Assembly (NCBI RefSeq): GCF_900177345.1
Contig: NZ_FWZT01000002.1
Coordinates: 1-64,000 of the forward strand
Length of the DNA: 64,000 nucleotides
Direction: 5' to 3'
DNA from: Pseudobacteriovorax antillogorgiicola
GTDB lineage: Bacteria > Bdellovibrionota_B > Oligoflexia > Oligoflexales > Oligoflexaceae
Position 1 is the first letter of the stretch. Every line of letters begins with the position of its first letter. Both the position numbers and the translations under genes were made by a program. The notes beneath the pieces are model-generated. The model was given only the letters and a program-made list of their open reading frames with translations. It had not been told where the DNA came from and made no database searches. Positions 28,101-36,032 of this stretch are shown here, one piece after another.

Positions 28101-28181
28101 TTCAGACTGATCGCTCTCAGCCCTACCTAAAGTGCCGCTCAAGCCGAATAAGAGCAAGATTAATGTGCGTAGGTACCCCAT
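25128..28181 (-). CDS. Exported protein of about nine tandem OmpL47/Ig-like repeats
   Basis: 1017 residues. A signal peptide covers ~1-21. Nearly the whole mature chain consists of ~90-residue units with the pattern: SGVxxxxYxxN near the middle, YYSIDxxGNQE towards the end, then a IVDxxPP border (for example DSQPP, DASPP, DTTPP, DSEPP). This is the OmpL47-type / bacterial Ig-like repeat found on surface or periplasmic proteins. There is no obvious outer-membrane anchor. It overlaps the upstream paralogue by 22 bases. An adhesive, structural or ligand-binding role is inferred; no ligand can be assigned. Confidence 0.8.
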   Translation of the reverse strand: MGYLRTLILLLFGLSGTLGRAESDQSEKLCPVTSYFNKKDHQLFIPSALDYGILLSTKVENLDHTLNLKITEKAPVDALQFKEGSYELSIKSRTPQNYRFISDATPPKTKVQISAAPRTEKDGHIFYGKGFSLDFEGQDDLSDTRGVYLRINEGKVTDVHQKNLAMKDDGKYQLDYFACDFVGNQEYPRSLKFILDTTAPTTTSQIKSRHPKYLSPKTLIELRSSDKLVGTDKILFRLNDAEFSEYLNEISLGELASGNHTLEYYSVDRLNNREELKKLALIVDSQPPEISIKYPKTTFTEGDLVYVAQSQSLPIVAKDDLSGVDNIMITLNKKAITLEKKQIKAPSKVGLHKISLSAKDLAGNSVLNEANIYVDPNAPQVRLQTVSSVSKRKERLVAVPPLRFSFHGEDNESGLADIYYCVDDAECQPYSGSVVEISQLGQKKISFYAIDRVGNRSEIISRTYFVEENKSITAKAQVADEETKWVYDQVKGAIGPSDKGFTLTISDSLSGEIPGFNLVLPIDAIKDQFLNRDKTEKLIRIALAGHEATISLPIDDKAPQSQLIPEIAKSYQDQETLWFGPGLNIRLISADTAASLQAGVDRIMYSINESPYREYTKSITGLESEQEYSISYYAIDRIGNKESLKTFRFSLDASPPISTVTFQGPSYRNSISSKGHLNISGEDRRSGVAKTYAKINDDSFFEYQPDSFIAALRKLPAGEHQLTYYSIDNVGNQEAYKTKEFILDMDGPLLSYSFVGPHFAKGRTHYINPKSTMYLDVRDEYGGVASTSINLGNSTQEVERTVDIGNLIKDEPSQFALSASDNLGNRSSSEPIDIIKDTTPPRSRVEFIGRYYSFGDVIFLNTATKIDVISQDEQSGVAEIKYRLKAGDFKTFVDSLAFSSQGETSLTFYAVDQLGNRERPQTFRIIVDSEPPQLSLSDRSGKKLPTRGVLNTGELLQIKAFDSHSGIRDVLFRINGGKPSLYRKPIVLKEKGKISLVVEAVDWMGKKHEEEFSYLVQ

Positions 28182-29965
28182 CCTTCTCCTGCAACCTTGA
28201 ATTTGATCGTTTTCTGACTGCTGTTTCCTACCTGGTCTTGAGTTCGCACTAGTAGAGTGTAGGTGCCTGGCTTATCGAATTTTAGAAACTCTTGATACTC
28301 GTTCCAGGTCTTTTTATCTAGGCTATATTCCACAGTCTGCACTCCAGAGGCGCTATCCCGCCCTGTTAGACCAATCGATATTTGGCGATCATAGACGGGG
28401 ATAGATTCATTACCCTCTTGCTCCTCACCCAAGGGATCGAAACTAAAATTCTCAACGATTTCAGGGGGTGTGTTATCCACTATCACTAAAATGGGATTGA
28501 TTCGCTCGTTGTTATTGACTTTGTCCTGAGCCCAGTAGCGTACCAGGTAGCGACCCTCTTTGCCCAGTTGAATCGGTTTTTGATAGGCCATGGGCGCTTG
28601 GGTATTGATTTGTGATAGAATTCTGGCAACACCGGAGTGCTGGTCTTCAGCTTTAAAGCTCAGCTTGGTGTTTCCTGATATATAGAAAACACCCCCGTTC
28701 TTCCGATTATGGAGAGGTCCGCTAAAACTATGAGATGATGTAGGTGGAGTTCCATCGACAATGATCTTTACAGTCTCTTGCTGGCTACGATTCTTAAGGC
28801 TGTCAACCGCTTCATATTTGAGGCTGAACTCACCGTTATTGATCGCTGGCAAGAAGGTACTGGCATAAGCACGTTTTGGACTGTCATTGATCTGGTACTC
28901 AATGCCAGCCACTTCAGAAAGTGAGTCCGTGGCGTCAAGAGAAATTTGGGTGTCTGGGGATATGAAACGGGTATTTTTGTCAACATGAAAGTCACCAAGA
29001 AAGGTATAGGCAATCTGTGGTGCCTCCTTATCTAAGGTAAATTGAAACTCCTGTGACCGCTCACGATTTTCAACATTATCGATACTAAAGAACTTTAGAA
29101 TCTGACTTCCTGTGGATAGAGTCGCTACTGATATACCGTCTTCGGGAGAGTACTTTCTGAATTTGTCCTGATTGTTAAACTTGTAGAATATGTCTTGAAC
29201 TCCTGAAAGATTGTCTGCGCTACTGAGTTTGATGAGGGTGTCCTGTGAGAAAGTCGTACTGATGTGGTTTTTTTCATAGCTGACGTCCGTTGACGGAGAG
29301 CTTGTGTCAACGGTGAAATAATTGGTCTGGATTCGGCTACGATAGCCTACGTGGTCAACTGCTGTATGGCCGAAGCGATAAGAGTGCTGCTTGCGCAGTT
29401 GTAATGGCTTCTGATACTCGGCGACATCGTCCTGGTCGATGGTATAGAATACTTGTTTAACTCCGGAGTGTTCGTCTTGGGATAAAACAGCAACAGAAAG
29501 GCCTTTGCCGAAAAATATCTTATCCCCAGCGCTATAGCGGGGAGCATCATTGAACTTGAGTGATGTGGTGGGAGCTCCAGCATCAGCGATGAAACGAAAC
29601 ATGACCTCTTCTTGAGAGACATGATTTACCCATCTGAGAAACTGTGATCCGGGTATATCAAGGCGAACACCCTCGTTGATCTGCTCTTGTGCTCCTTCGA
29701 GGCGTTTGACCATCACATCCTTCAGAAGATATGAGTCCGAGTCGCTATCGTTGCCAGTGGCAAGTCTGACATAAAATGGTAAATCAATTGGCCAGAAAAC
29801 CCGTTTTTTAGGGTCTACATATACCTTTAGCTGCTTTTCTTTTTTGATATAGTCGATAACCTTCTTCACTTCGTCGGGACTTTTGCCCACGATATAGCCA
29901 AGTGCAAGGCTAGAGAGAAGCAGCCAAGAGCTCATCATAGAAATGGTTCGAAACCAGATCGTCAA
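28160..29965 (-). CDS. Exported protein of about five OmpL47/Ig-like repeats
   Basis: 601 residues. A signal peptide covers ~8-27. A unique N-terminal region of about 110 residues (KKVIDYIKKEKQLKVYVD near 33) precedes five repeats like those in the 1017-residue neighbour (SGVQDIFYKFNN, FFSIDNVENRE, DKEAP). The two are probably paralogues by repeat duplication. The TTG start at 29965 has AAAGG eight bases upstream; ATG at 29938 lacks one. First gene of a four-gene unit with the promoter listed at 29995-30023. Function unknown. Confidence 0.78.
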   Translation of the reverse strand: MTIWFRTISMMSSWLLLSSLALGYIVGKSPDEVKKVIDYIKKEKQLKVYVDPKKRVFWPIDLPFYVRLATGNDSDSDSYLLKDVMVKRLEGAQEQINEGVRLDIPGSQFLRWVNHVSQEEVMFRFIADAGAPTTSLKFNDAPRYSAGDKIFFGKGLSVAVLSQDEHSGVKQVFYTIDQDDVAEYQKPLQLRKQHSYRFGHTAVDHVGYRSRIQTNYFTVDTSSPSTDVSYEKNHISTTFSQDTLIKLSSADNLSGVQDIFYKFNNQDKFRKYSPEDGISVATLSTGSQILKFFSIDNVENRERSQEFQFTLDKEAPQIAYTFLGDFHVDKNTRFISPDTQISLDATDSLSEVAGIEYQINDSPKRAYASTFLPAINNGEFSLKYEAVDSLKNRSQQETVKIIVDGTPPTSSHSFSGPLHNRKNGGVFYISGNTKLSFKAEDQHSGVARILSQINTQAPMAYQKPIQLGKEGRYLVRYWAQDKVNNNERINPILVIVDNTPPEIVENFSFDPLGEEQEGNESIPVYDRQISIGLTGRDSASGVQTVEYSLDKKTWNEYQEFLKFDKPGTYTLLVRTQDQVGNSSQKTIKFKVAGEGWGTYAH

Positions 29966-29994
29966 ATCAGTAGCCTTTCGTTCTAGTTCCCTTT

Positions 29995-30023
29995 GTTATT
30001 CGGTAAGAGTTTGGAATTCTCAA
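29995..30023 (-). promoter_or_regulatory. Candidate promoter of the OmpL47-repeat operon
   Basis: On the minus strand TTGAGA (30018-30023) is separated by 17 bases from AATAAC (29995-30000). Five and four of six bases match the sigma-70 consensus. The TTG start lies about 30 bases downstream. A 10-base palindrome ATTTTAAAAT lies further upstream near 30052. Confidence 0.4.
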
Positions 30024-30099
30024 CTATTTCAGAGCTGAGTCGCCATGGTTCATTTTAAAATATGGCATCCGATACTAGTGAAATGGACTGTCTAGAGAT

Positions 30100-30543
30100 T
30101 TAGGCTGATAGCTTTTTCGAACGTTCTTTCAATGACTCATAGGGAGCTTTGTGACGAGTAGACATGTAGTCGATATTTTTTGCAGGACGAATTGATTCCA
30201 GACTATTTTTCTCGGAAGGTTCTGGGGACCGTAGGCGAGATTTACGCCAATCCTGGTAGTTGTGAAAGAGAAGGTCGGAGAGGGAGGTACCCACAAACCC
30301 CAGACATAGGGAACTGATAAGATTCAATACATCAAAGGTGAATAACAAAGAAAATAGCGAAATCATAAGGAGTATATGTGGGTTATTTCTGATCCACGAC
30401 AAGAATTTTTTGCCGTAGTCCAGCACTTCATTTATGCTTTGATGGTGAGATTCGTTCCCACGACTCGGAGCACGGCGCCGCACCCGCACCGACCTGCGAC
30501 AAAGCCGAGTAGATTTATGACTAAATTGGTGGTTTATTCTCAT
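30100..30543 (-). CDS. Small putative membrane protein of uncertain start
   Basis: 147 residues in the longest form. Residues ~53-90 are hydrophobic (ILLMISLFSLLFTF and a following ISSLCLGFVG), giving one or two membrane spans, with a basic tail. The first ~35 residues are very Arg-rich and come from the GC-rich dyad at 30463-30510, so they may not be translated. A GTG near 30423 would give a ~107-residue protein starting just before the membrane segment, but it has no clear ribosome site. Unknown family; downstream of the Ppx/GppA gene on the same strand. Confidence 0.4.
   Translation of the reverse strand: MRINHQFSHKSTRLCRRSVRVRRRAPSRGNESHHQSINEVLDYGKKFLSWIRNNPHILLMISLFSLLFTFDVLNLISSLCLGFVGTSLSDLLFHNYQDWRKSRLRSPEPSEKNSLESIRPAKNIDYMSTRHKAPYESLKERSKKLSA
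30463..30510. repeat. GC-rich inverted repeat
   Basis: ACTCGG (30463-30468) and CCGAGT (30505-30510) are perfect inverted arms around a GC-rich interior that contains the palindrome GGCGCC (30474-30479). The composition differs sharply from the AT-rich flanks. It may be a structured RNA element or remnant of an RNA gene; see findings. Confidence 0.4.
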
Positions 30544-30589
30544 GACCTGCCTTCACGTGTCTGGTTCCGATGTCGGCAAATGTCAGGAG

Positions 30590-31591
30590 TTATTTAGGGG
30601 AGGGGCCTCGATTCACGGGCTTGTCGTTAAAGGAATCTACAAGTAGGGGGCCGGTGAGGTTGGCTTCGAGGGATCTAAATTTCGAGATTTTAAGTGCCTT
30701 CATAGTCTGTTCTACAAGAAGTAGATTTGAAATAGCTGTTTCTGCATATTTCCCCCCCAGTTCGGCATTAGACAAGTTGATACGGTTCGACAACGTTTTA
30801 CTTATGATCTCGATGGTCTGGCTGTGAGTGTTGGTTTGTTCTGGGATGCCTTTGCCAAGAACTCCGCCGATTCCTACTACATCTTGGCCCAATTGAGGTA
30901 GCTTAGTGTCGAGTCCTCGCTCTTTGAGAAAGGCTTGCGTAAAGGCCCGCGCTTTTTCGATGTTTTCTTGTTTTATCGGGTTGATTGATTGGTTGGTACG
31001 GCCCATTTTTTTCAAGAGGTACTCATGAAACTCTACAGATCCACAGCGGCATCCTGAGACCTTTGCTAGCTGCTTCTGGCTTGGGTAAACAACTTGCATG
31101 CTACCACCACCAATATCCCACACAATATCTGGTTTTTTAGAAAGCAAAAGCTCGGCACTTCGGAGTGCCAGTTGCCCTTCAAAATTCTGATCGATAACCT
31201 TGACCTTAATAGGAAATCGCTGTTGAATCATCTCGATATACTGAGGTCCATTCTTAGCATTGCGAAAGATCGAAGTGGCGACTCCCTGAAATAATTTGGG
31301 CCTATGGGGTTTGCTTCGGTTAACATAATTTCTGATAGCCCCAATACCAGTAGTTTGGATCTTTTCGGAAAGTTTCATATCGTTATGCAAGGCATCATCG
31401 GCATAGGGGACTGAGGTCGATTCGTCGATCAGAACTTTCCTGATCTCGCCCTTGCAGATATCGACCTGCGCTAGTTGGAATTTTGTTCGCCGTGAACCAA
31501 TGTCAAAGGCACCTCTTGTCTCTATACAGGGGTTCCCATGGGCCAACGTCTCGTAAAGAATCGTTAGCAAAATCAAATGAAAAAAAGCCAT
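30590..31591 (-). CDS. Exported Ppx/GppA-type phosphatase homologue
   Basis: 333 residues. The first ~19 residues are a signal peptide (LILLTILYETLAHG). The ASKHA-type core follows: AFDIGSRRTKFQLAQV (~28, phosphate loop 1), QNFEGQLALRSA (~135) and VWDIGGGSMQVV (~155, phosphate loop 2). Ppx/GppA enzymes hydrolyse polyphosphate or pppGpp in the cytoplasm; export is unusual. The C-terminal HD domain of long Ppx forms is absent. GGAGA precedes the ATG at suitable distance. The substrate in the periplasm could be polyphosphate or a nucleotide (inference). Confidence 0.82.
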   Translation of the reverse strand: MAFFHLILLTILYETLAHGNPCIETRGAFDIGSRRTKFQLAQVDICKGEIRKVLIDESTSVPYADDALHNDMKLSEKIQTTGIGAIRNYVNRSKPHRPKLFQGVATSIFRNAKNGPQYIEMIQQRFPIKVKVIDQNFEGQLALRSAELLLSKKPDIVWDIGGGSMQVVYPSQKQLAKVSGCRCGSVEFHEYLLKKMGRTNQSINPIKQENIEKARAFTQAFLKERGLDTKLPQLGQDVVGIGGVLGKGIPEQTNTHSQTIEIISKTLSNRINLSNAELGGKYAETAISNLLLVEQTMKALKISKFRSLEANLTGPLLVDSFNDKPVNRGPSPK

Positions 31592-31706
31592 ATATCAGAT
31601 TCTCCAAGATACCTTTCACGACAGGTGTCCCCATCTTCAAGGATAGCGGAATTATAAATAGTGGACCTAGGAAAAAAACACCAGGTTTTTAACTGAGGTG
31701 GTCAGT

Positions 31707-31712
31707 TATAAT
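31707..31712 (+). promoter_or_regulatory. Perfect -10 hexamer before the DUF4337-like gene
   Basis: TATAAT 40 bases before the ATG at 31752. The upstream T-rich stretch gives only a poor -35. Suggested as the promoter by position. Confidence 0.35.
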
Positions 31713-31751
31713 AGAGCAACAGAGGAACTTGCTTGACAATAGGTGTTCGTG

Positions 31752-32396
31752 ATGCAGACAACTCCAACGCCTCCACCATCTGGTGGCGGAATCTGGGAAG
31801 CCTTTTTCCCCTTGATGATAGCAATCTTTGCGTCGGTCTTGGCAATCAACGATCTGATGGCTGATAACGTGGCATCTTTGCAGCTAAAGCTAGGCAATCA
31901 GAGGAATGACGCCTTCCAGTGGTTTCAGTCTAAAGGTATCAAGGAAATTGTAGTTCGTGGTCAGCACGACCTTCTCAAGGTCTTAGTGGATTCAGGGTCG
32001 ATTTCTGATAGCAAAAAAGAGGTGCTGGATAAGCAGCTCGATCAACTCAATCGCAAAGCCAAGAAATATAAAATGGAAAAAACCGAAATCTTGCTCGGTT
32101 CAGAGAAAGTGGGTAAGGAAAACTGGATTCAAGATATAGATGGCGAGTTGGGCAAGATTATTGGTGCTAAGGAGTATGATTCCAGTTTAGAAATCTTAGA
32201 CGATGCTGAAGATCAGTTTGATTATGCTTCGATGCTGCTGCAAATTTCGATGGTGCTAGGTGCAGTGGGTATGATGCTTAATAAGAAAAAAACGAAGGTG
32301 ATATTTTTCTGTACCACGATCATTATTGGAGTCATAGGGGCCACGTTTACGGTGCAAGCTCAACTCCAATCCCTCACGTCTCCATTTTTCAAGTAG
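31752..32396 (+). CDS. DUF4337-like membrane protein
   Basis: 214 residues. A Pro/Gly-rich N-terminus precedes a membrane segment at ~13-35. Then comes a helical region beginning NQRNDAFQWFQSKGIKE, as in DUF4337 proteins, a Lys/Glu-rich coiled coil (~85-115), and two C-terminal membrane spans (~158-172 and ~180-200). ATG at 31752 has AGG eight bases upstream; GTG at 31743 is in frame. The function of this family is unknown. It is followed by a hairpin terminator shared with the convergent beta-barrel gene. Confidence 0.75.
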   Translation: MQTTPTPPPSGGGIWEAFFPLMIAIFASVLAINDLMADNVASLQLKLGNQRNDAFQWFQSKGIKEIVVRGQHDLLKVLVDSGSISDSKKEVLDKQLDQLNRKAKKYKMEKTEILLGSEKVGKENWIQDIDGELGKIIGAKEYDSSLEILDDAEDQFDYASMLLQISMVLGAVGMMLNKKKTKVIFFCTTIIIGVIGATFTVQAQLQSLTSPFFK

Positions 32397-32403
32397 GTAC
32401 GAA

Positions 32404-32440
32404 AGAGGGGAGGCACACGGCCCCTCCTCTAAGTATTTTT
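32404..32440 (+). terminator. Intrinsic terminator of the DUF4337-like gene
   Basis: AGAGGGGAGG (32404-32413) pairs with CCCCTCCTCT (32421-32430) over ten positions with one G-U pair and one mismatch; the loop is CACACGG. A run ending TATTTTT follows. It lies between convergent genes and touches the stop codon of the barrel gene. Confidence 0.65.
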
Positions 32441-33401
32441 AGAATAGGTAGTTCGCTTTAACGCTAAAGGCTAGGGCCTTAGCATCCACTTCATTTGCAT
32501 CCGTTTCATCTTTGAACGTGCCATACTTAACAGCAGAGCCTAGCTGAAGGTTCTTTTGAACCTGATAGTAGGCACCAAGCTGCGTGTCAAATGATTGGGC
32601 TGTCGCCACATCGACCTGATCCTTGTCGCTGGCGCTGGATGGTTGGAAGCCTACAGCTCCTTCCAGGTCCCACTTATCATTGAGTGCGTACTGGCTAGTT
32701 AGCTTAACATAGTGAGTGTCGTTGCGACTGTCATCCAGTCGGTTTTCAAGACTGCGTTTGATTAAACCGCCTACAGCGAGCTGATCTGTAACCATCGCTT
32801 GGCCATGAAGAGTCACTGAGGATGCGATATTTGCCTCGGTTTGCTTCACTTGGCTTTGATAAACAGCTCCTAGCTCGTAGATGTCTTTGTGATAGCTAAC
32901 ACCAACTTTTTGCTGCATGTAGTCATAGGAGTCGTCATCGTCACTAGCTTTGTGGTAGCCAAGTTCGTAGGCTGCCGTGATGTTGGGGGTAATGTTTACC
33001 CCTACAAATGGGTTTAAGTTGTAGCCATCGGCTCTAGCATCGGACTTTAAGATCCTGAAGCTATTGTTGCTAGTCAGCCTTTTGGTTGTGGTATCGGTGC
33101 TTTGGCTCTCAAGGCCAACCTTAAGGCCCGCAAAAATTCGGTAAGGTAGGTTGTATTGGCCTACAGCTTCAACGGACGTTTGCTGAACATCTAGTTCTAC
33201 AGACTTCTTACTTGCCTTATCGGTGATAGTGGATTCTGATTGGGTAATTGATACTTGGCCAGCGGATCCAGTGGATCGGCCATAACGTTGTGCTGGAGAA
33301 ACTTGGTCGACACCGAACTCATTTTGTGAAGATGGTGCTGCAGTGACCATAGTAGATGTAAGAGCGCCGAGTAGTGCTAGGCTAATCATTTGTGTTTTCA
33401 T
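32439..33401 (-). CDS. Outer-membrane beta-barrel protein (porin-like)
   Basis: 320 residues. Signal peptide ~1-21 (LGALTSTMVTAA). The mature part shows many alternating amphipathic strands (for example YRIFAGLKVGLES, ITAAYELGYHKAS, LAFSVKANYLF) and ends in Phe, the recognition signal for outer-membrane insertion. About twelve strands seem possible. AAAGGA lies six bases before the ATG at 33401; the ATG two codons earlier is too close to it. Which solute it passes, if any, cannot be told. Confidence 0.82.
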   Translation of the reverse strand: MKTQMISLALLGALTSTMVTAAPSSQNEFGVDQVSPAQRYGRSTGSAGQVSITQSESTITDKASKKSVELDVQQTSVEAVGQYNLPYRIFAGLKVGLESQSTDTTTKRLTSNNSFRILKSDARADGYNLNPFVGVNITPNITAAYELGYHKASDDDDSYDYMQQKVGVSYHKDIYELGAVYQSQVKQTEANIASSVTLHGQAMVTDQLAVGGLIKRSLENRLDDSRNDTHYVKLTSQYALNDKWDLEGAVGFQPSSASDKDQVDVATAQSFDTQLGAYYQVQKNLQLGSAVKYGTFKDETDANEVDAKALAFSVKANYLF

Positions 33402-33610
33402 GGTCATTCCTTTCTTTGTGGTCCATTTACCATGCGTTAGGACTTCAGCAAGGCTTGTGCCTAGTTTTTAACTTTTTGAAAATATTGTATATTCTGTGAA
33501 AGTCAGTCGATTTGATAGAACGCGGCGAGCTACAGGTGTGCTACAGAAGGCACAGCTTGGTACTTTGAGTTCTTGTGTGATAGTTTGGCCTTCGTTAATG
33601 AGGAGCCTAT

Positions 33611-35422
33611 ATGTCGTTATTACTTAATTGCCATGAGATTGGAAAGTCGTTTGCTTCGAAACATTTATTCGAAGGCCTCACCTTGGGAATCGAGGAGGGG
33701 GCTCGCCTTGGGATCATTGGAATTAATGGAGTTGGAAAATCGACGCTATTAAAGATCTTGGGGGGCAGTGTTCAGCCCGACGAGGGCACCGTTTCGCGAC
33801 GCAAGCTTCTGAAAACAGCTTATGTTGAACAGGACTCTCGATTTGACCCTCAGGACACCCTGGAGCAAGTGATGATGGTTCAGGGGAAAAGCTTGGGGCT
33901 TTCTGAAACGGATCTCATGGTGCAAGCTCCTATGCTGCTCAGCAAGGCCGGGTTTGAACGCTATGATGTAAAGACCGGCGAATTATCGGGCGGCTGGCGT
34001 AAACGTCTGGCCATCGCTCAAGCGATGCTTGGAGAGCCTGATCTGATCTTTCTTGACGAGCCGACGAACCATCTTGACTTCGAGGCCGTGCTCTGGCTGG
34101 AAGGTATCTTAACTCAGGCTAGCTTTGCCTGGGTCATGGTGAGTCACGACCGCTTTTTCTTAGATCGGACAGTCAATACTATCGCTGAAGTAAATAAGGC
34201 CTTCCCTGGAGGCATTTTTCTTCAAAAAGCAAACTACTCTAGCTTTCAAGACCTCAAAGCAGACTACCTCGAAGGGCTGAGTCGCCAAGAAGAAGCTCTG
34301 AGTAATAAGGTTCGTCGCGAGGTAGAGTGGCTGAGGCGAGGCCCCAAAGCGAGAACGACGAAGGCTAAGTATCGGATCGATGATGCCAAGCGCCTCATCA
34401 GCGACCTAGCTGACCTCCGTCAAAAGTTGAAATCAAGTGAATCGCAGATATCTTTTGGTGGCACAGGAAGAAAAACCAAGCGTCTCGTGGTTATTGATGG
34501 GATTGAAAAGTCCTATGACGGGCGGACGATTTTCCGAGATGTTAATCTACTCTTGTCGCCGGGCATGGTACTCGGTGTGTTAGGGCCAAATGGCTGTGGA
34601 AAATCTACCCTTCTCAAAGCACTTCAGAAGGAGATTTCAGTTGACTCTGGAGAGGTCACTCATGCTCCGGACTTAAAAATCGTATACTTCGACCAGAATC
34701 GTCGCTTGCTCGATCCCAACGAAACTCTAAAAACAGCGTTAAGTGAGGTCGGTGGAGATTCTGTGATCTACCAAGATCAGTCAGTGCATATTGTTACATG
34801 GGCGAAAAGGTTTCAATTTACCAATGAGCAACTCACACAGAAAGTTGGGGCCCTCTCTGGTGGCGAGCAGGCTAGGGTGATGATTTCTCGTCTGATGCAG
34901 CAGAAGGCTGATGTATTGATTCTAGATGAGCCAACGAACGACCTTGATATCCAAACCCTAGAATTACTTGAGCAGAATCTGGCTGATTTTCCTGGCTGTA
35001 TTGTGATTGTTTCTCACGATCGTTATCTCATGAAACGCTTAACAGATCTTTGTATTGGCTTTCTTGGTGACGGTAAAACAGGGCTTTTTGCTGACTATGA
35101 GCAGTGGGAGCGTGAACTTCAAGGCCTTAAAAAGCCCCTTAAGAAATCTGCAACCAAAGACAAGAGTAAGCCGAAAGCACCTTTGAAAAAGAAGGTGAAG
35201 CTCTCCTACATGGAACAAAGAGAGTATGATCAAATGGAGGGCTTAATTCTAGATGCAGAGCAAAACTTGGAAGCTGCTACTGCAAGAGTTGAAGATCCAG
35301 AACTAGCAAGCAACGCCCACGAGATGCAGAAGGCGTACGAAAGCCTTCAGACTGCCCAGGCTGAAGTGGATCGCCTCTATGCGAGGTGGACTGAATTAGA
35401 AGAAAAGCAGCAAGAGGCTTAG
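33611..35422 (+). CDS. uup: ABC-F ATPase, Uup type
   Basis: 603 residues, no membrane spans. There are two ABC modules: Walker A GINGVGKST (~36) and GPNGCGKST (~329), signatures LSGGWRKRL and LSGGEQARV, and Walker B LIFLDEPTNHLD and VLILDEPTNDLD. The C-terminus (~530-603) is a coiled coil typical of Uup. ABC-F proteins act on ribosomes; Uup also affects transposon excision and 50S assembly. GGAG precedes the ATG. thpR follows after three bases. Confidence 0.92.
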   Translation: MSLLLNCHEIGKSFASKHLFEGLTLGIEEGARLGIIGINGVGKSTLLKILGGSVQPDEGTVSRRKLLKTAYVEQDSRFDPQDTLEQVMMVQGKSLGLSETDLMVQAPMLLSKAGFERYDVKTGELSGGWRKRLAIAQAMLGEPDLIFLDEPTNHLDFEAVLWLEGILTQASFAWVMVSHDRFFLDRTVNTIAEVNKAFPGGIFLQKANYSSFQDLKADYLEGLSRQEEALSNKVRREVEWLRRGPKARTTKAKYRIDDAKRLISDLADLRQKLKSSESQISFGGTGRKTKRLVVIDGIEKSYDGRTIFRDVNLLLSPGMVLGVLGPNGCGKSTLLKALQKEISVDSGEVTHAPDLKIVYFDQNRRLLDPNETLKTALSEVGGDSVIYQDQSVHIVTWAKRFQFTNEQLTQKVGALSGGEQARVMISRLMQQKADVLILDEPTNDLDIQTLELLEQNLADFPGCIVIVSHDRYLMKRLTDLCIGFLGDGKTGLFADYEQWERELQGLKKPLKKSATKDKSKPKAPLKKKVKLSYMEQREYDQMEGLILDAEQNLEAATARVEDPELASNAHEMQKAYESLQTAQAEVDRLYARWTELEEKQQEA

Positions 35423-35425
35423 ACC

Positions 35426-35971
35426 ATGGCCTTCTTTGCTGTTCTCGTCCCAGAGGTAGCAAAACCAGATTTTGTTGACCTGCTTGATCGGATGCGAGAT
35501 GCCATCCCAGGAGTGAGCTGGGTCCATCCTGATGACCTTCATATAACCCTTTTGTTCCTTGGTGGAGTCCCATCGGAAAACCTTTCTAGCTTTGTATCTT
35601 CAGCAAGGTCTTGCTCATGGGGAGATCCGTTCTTTGTCAGTATTGAAGGCATTCGGACGTTTAGCCGACAAGGCTGTGATCGGGTGATCTGGGCCTCTGT
35701 GACCGAGGAAAGTCCCTTTAATCATCTTCACCAGCTCCTATTAGACCGGTTCCCAGGTGTGAGCAAATCTAGATTTCAGGCTCATTTGACACTAGGTAGG
35801 GTGACGGAGGCGGCTTTGTACGATTCCAATAATCTTTCTAGCTTCAAGGACTGGCGTGGCCCTAGTTGGTGCGCAAACTCTGCGGTACTAATGAAACGAT
35901 GGCCTGCTCGCGAGCAGCGAATGCACCCAAACCTGTACCGGATCGTAGAAACCTTCAATTTTTGCTGCTGA
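35426..35971 (+). CDS. thpR: RNA 2',3'-cyclic phosphodiesterase (2H family)
   Basis: 181 residues. Two HxTx motifs, HITLLFLG (~39) and HLTLGRV (~120), carry the catalytic histidines of the 2H phosphoesterases; length and spacing match ThpR/LigT. It opens 2',3'-cyclic phosphates to 2'-phosphates on RNA. GAGG precedes the ATG, three bases after uup, so co-transcription is likely. Confidence 0.9.
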   Translation: MAFFAVLVPEVAKPDFVDLLDRMRDAIPGVSWVHPDDLHITLLFLGGVPSENLSSFVSSARSCSWGDPFFVSIEGIRTFSRQGCDRVIWASVTEESPFNHLHQLLLDRFPGVSKSRFQAHLTLGRVTEAALYDSNNLSSFKDWRGPSWCANSAVLMKRWPAREQRMHPNLYRIVETFNFCC

Positions 35972-36032
35972 TGCCTATCAGGAAATTGTGTAAAACAGCA
36001 CTGAGACTATGTTGTATGGGAGGTCTAAAGCG

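Noticed and set aside
25128-29965. Repeat block as CRISPR or DNA tandem repeat
   Set aside because: Repeats are seen in the protein (about 90 residues) and are diverged in DNA; no short identical units with spacers.
30430-30500. tRNA gene on the minus strand
   Set aside because: A T-arm-like stem exists, but the loop reads AACGAAT, no acceptor stem pairs and there is no CCA end.
30570-30827. Small plus-strand frame opposite the Ppx/GppA gene
   Set aside because: Entirely antisense to a gene with clear motifs; no own features.
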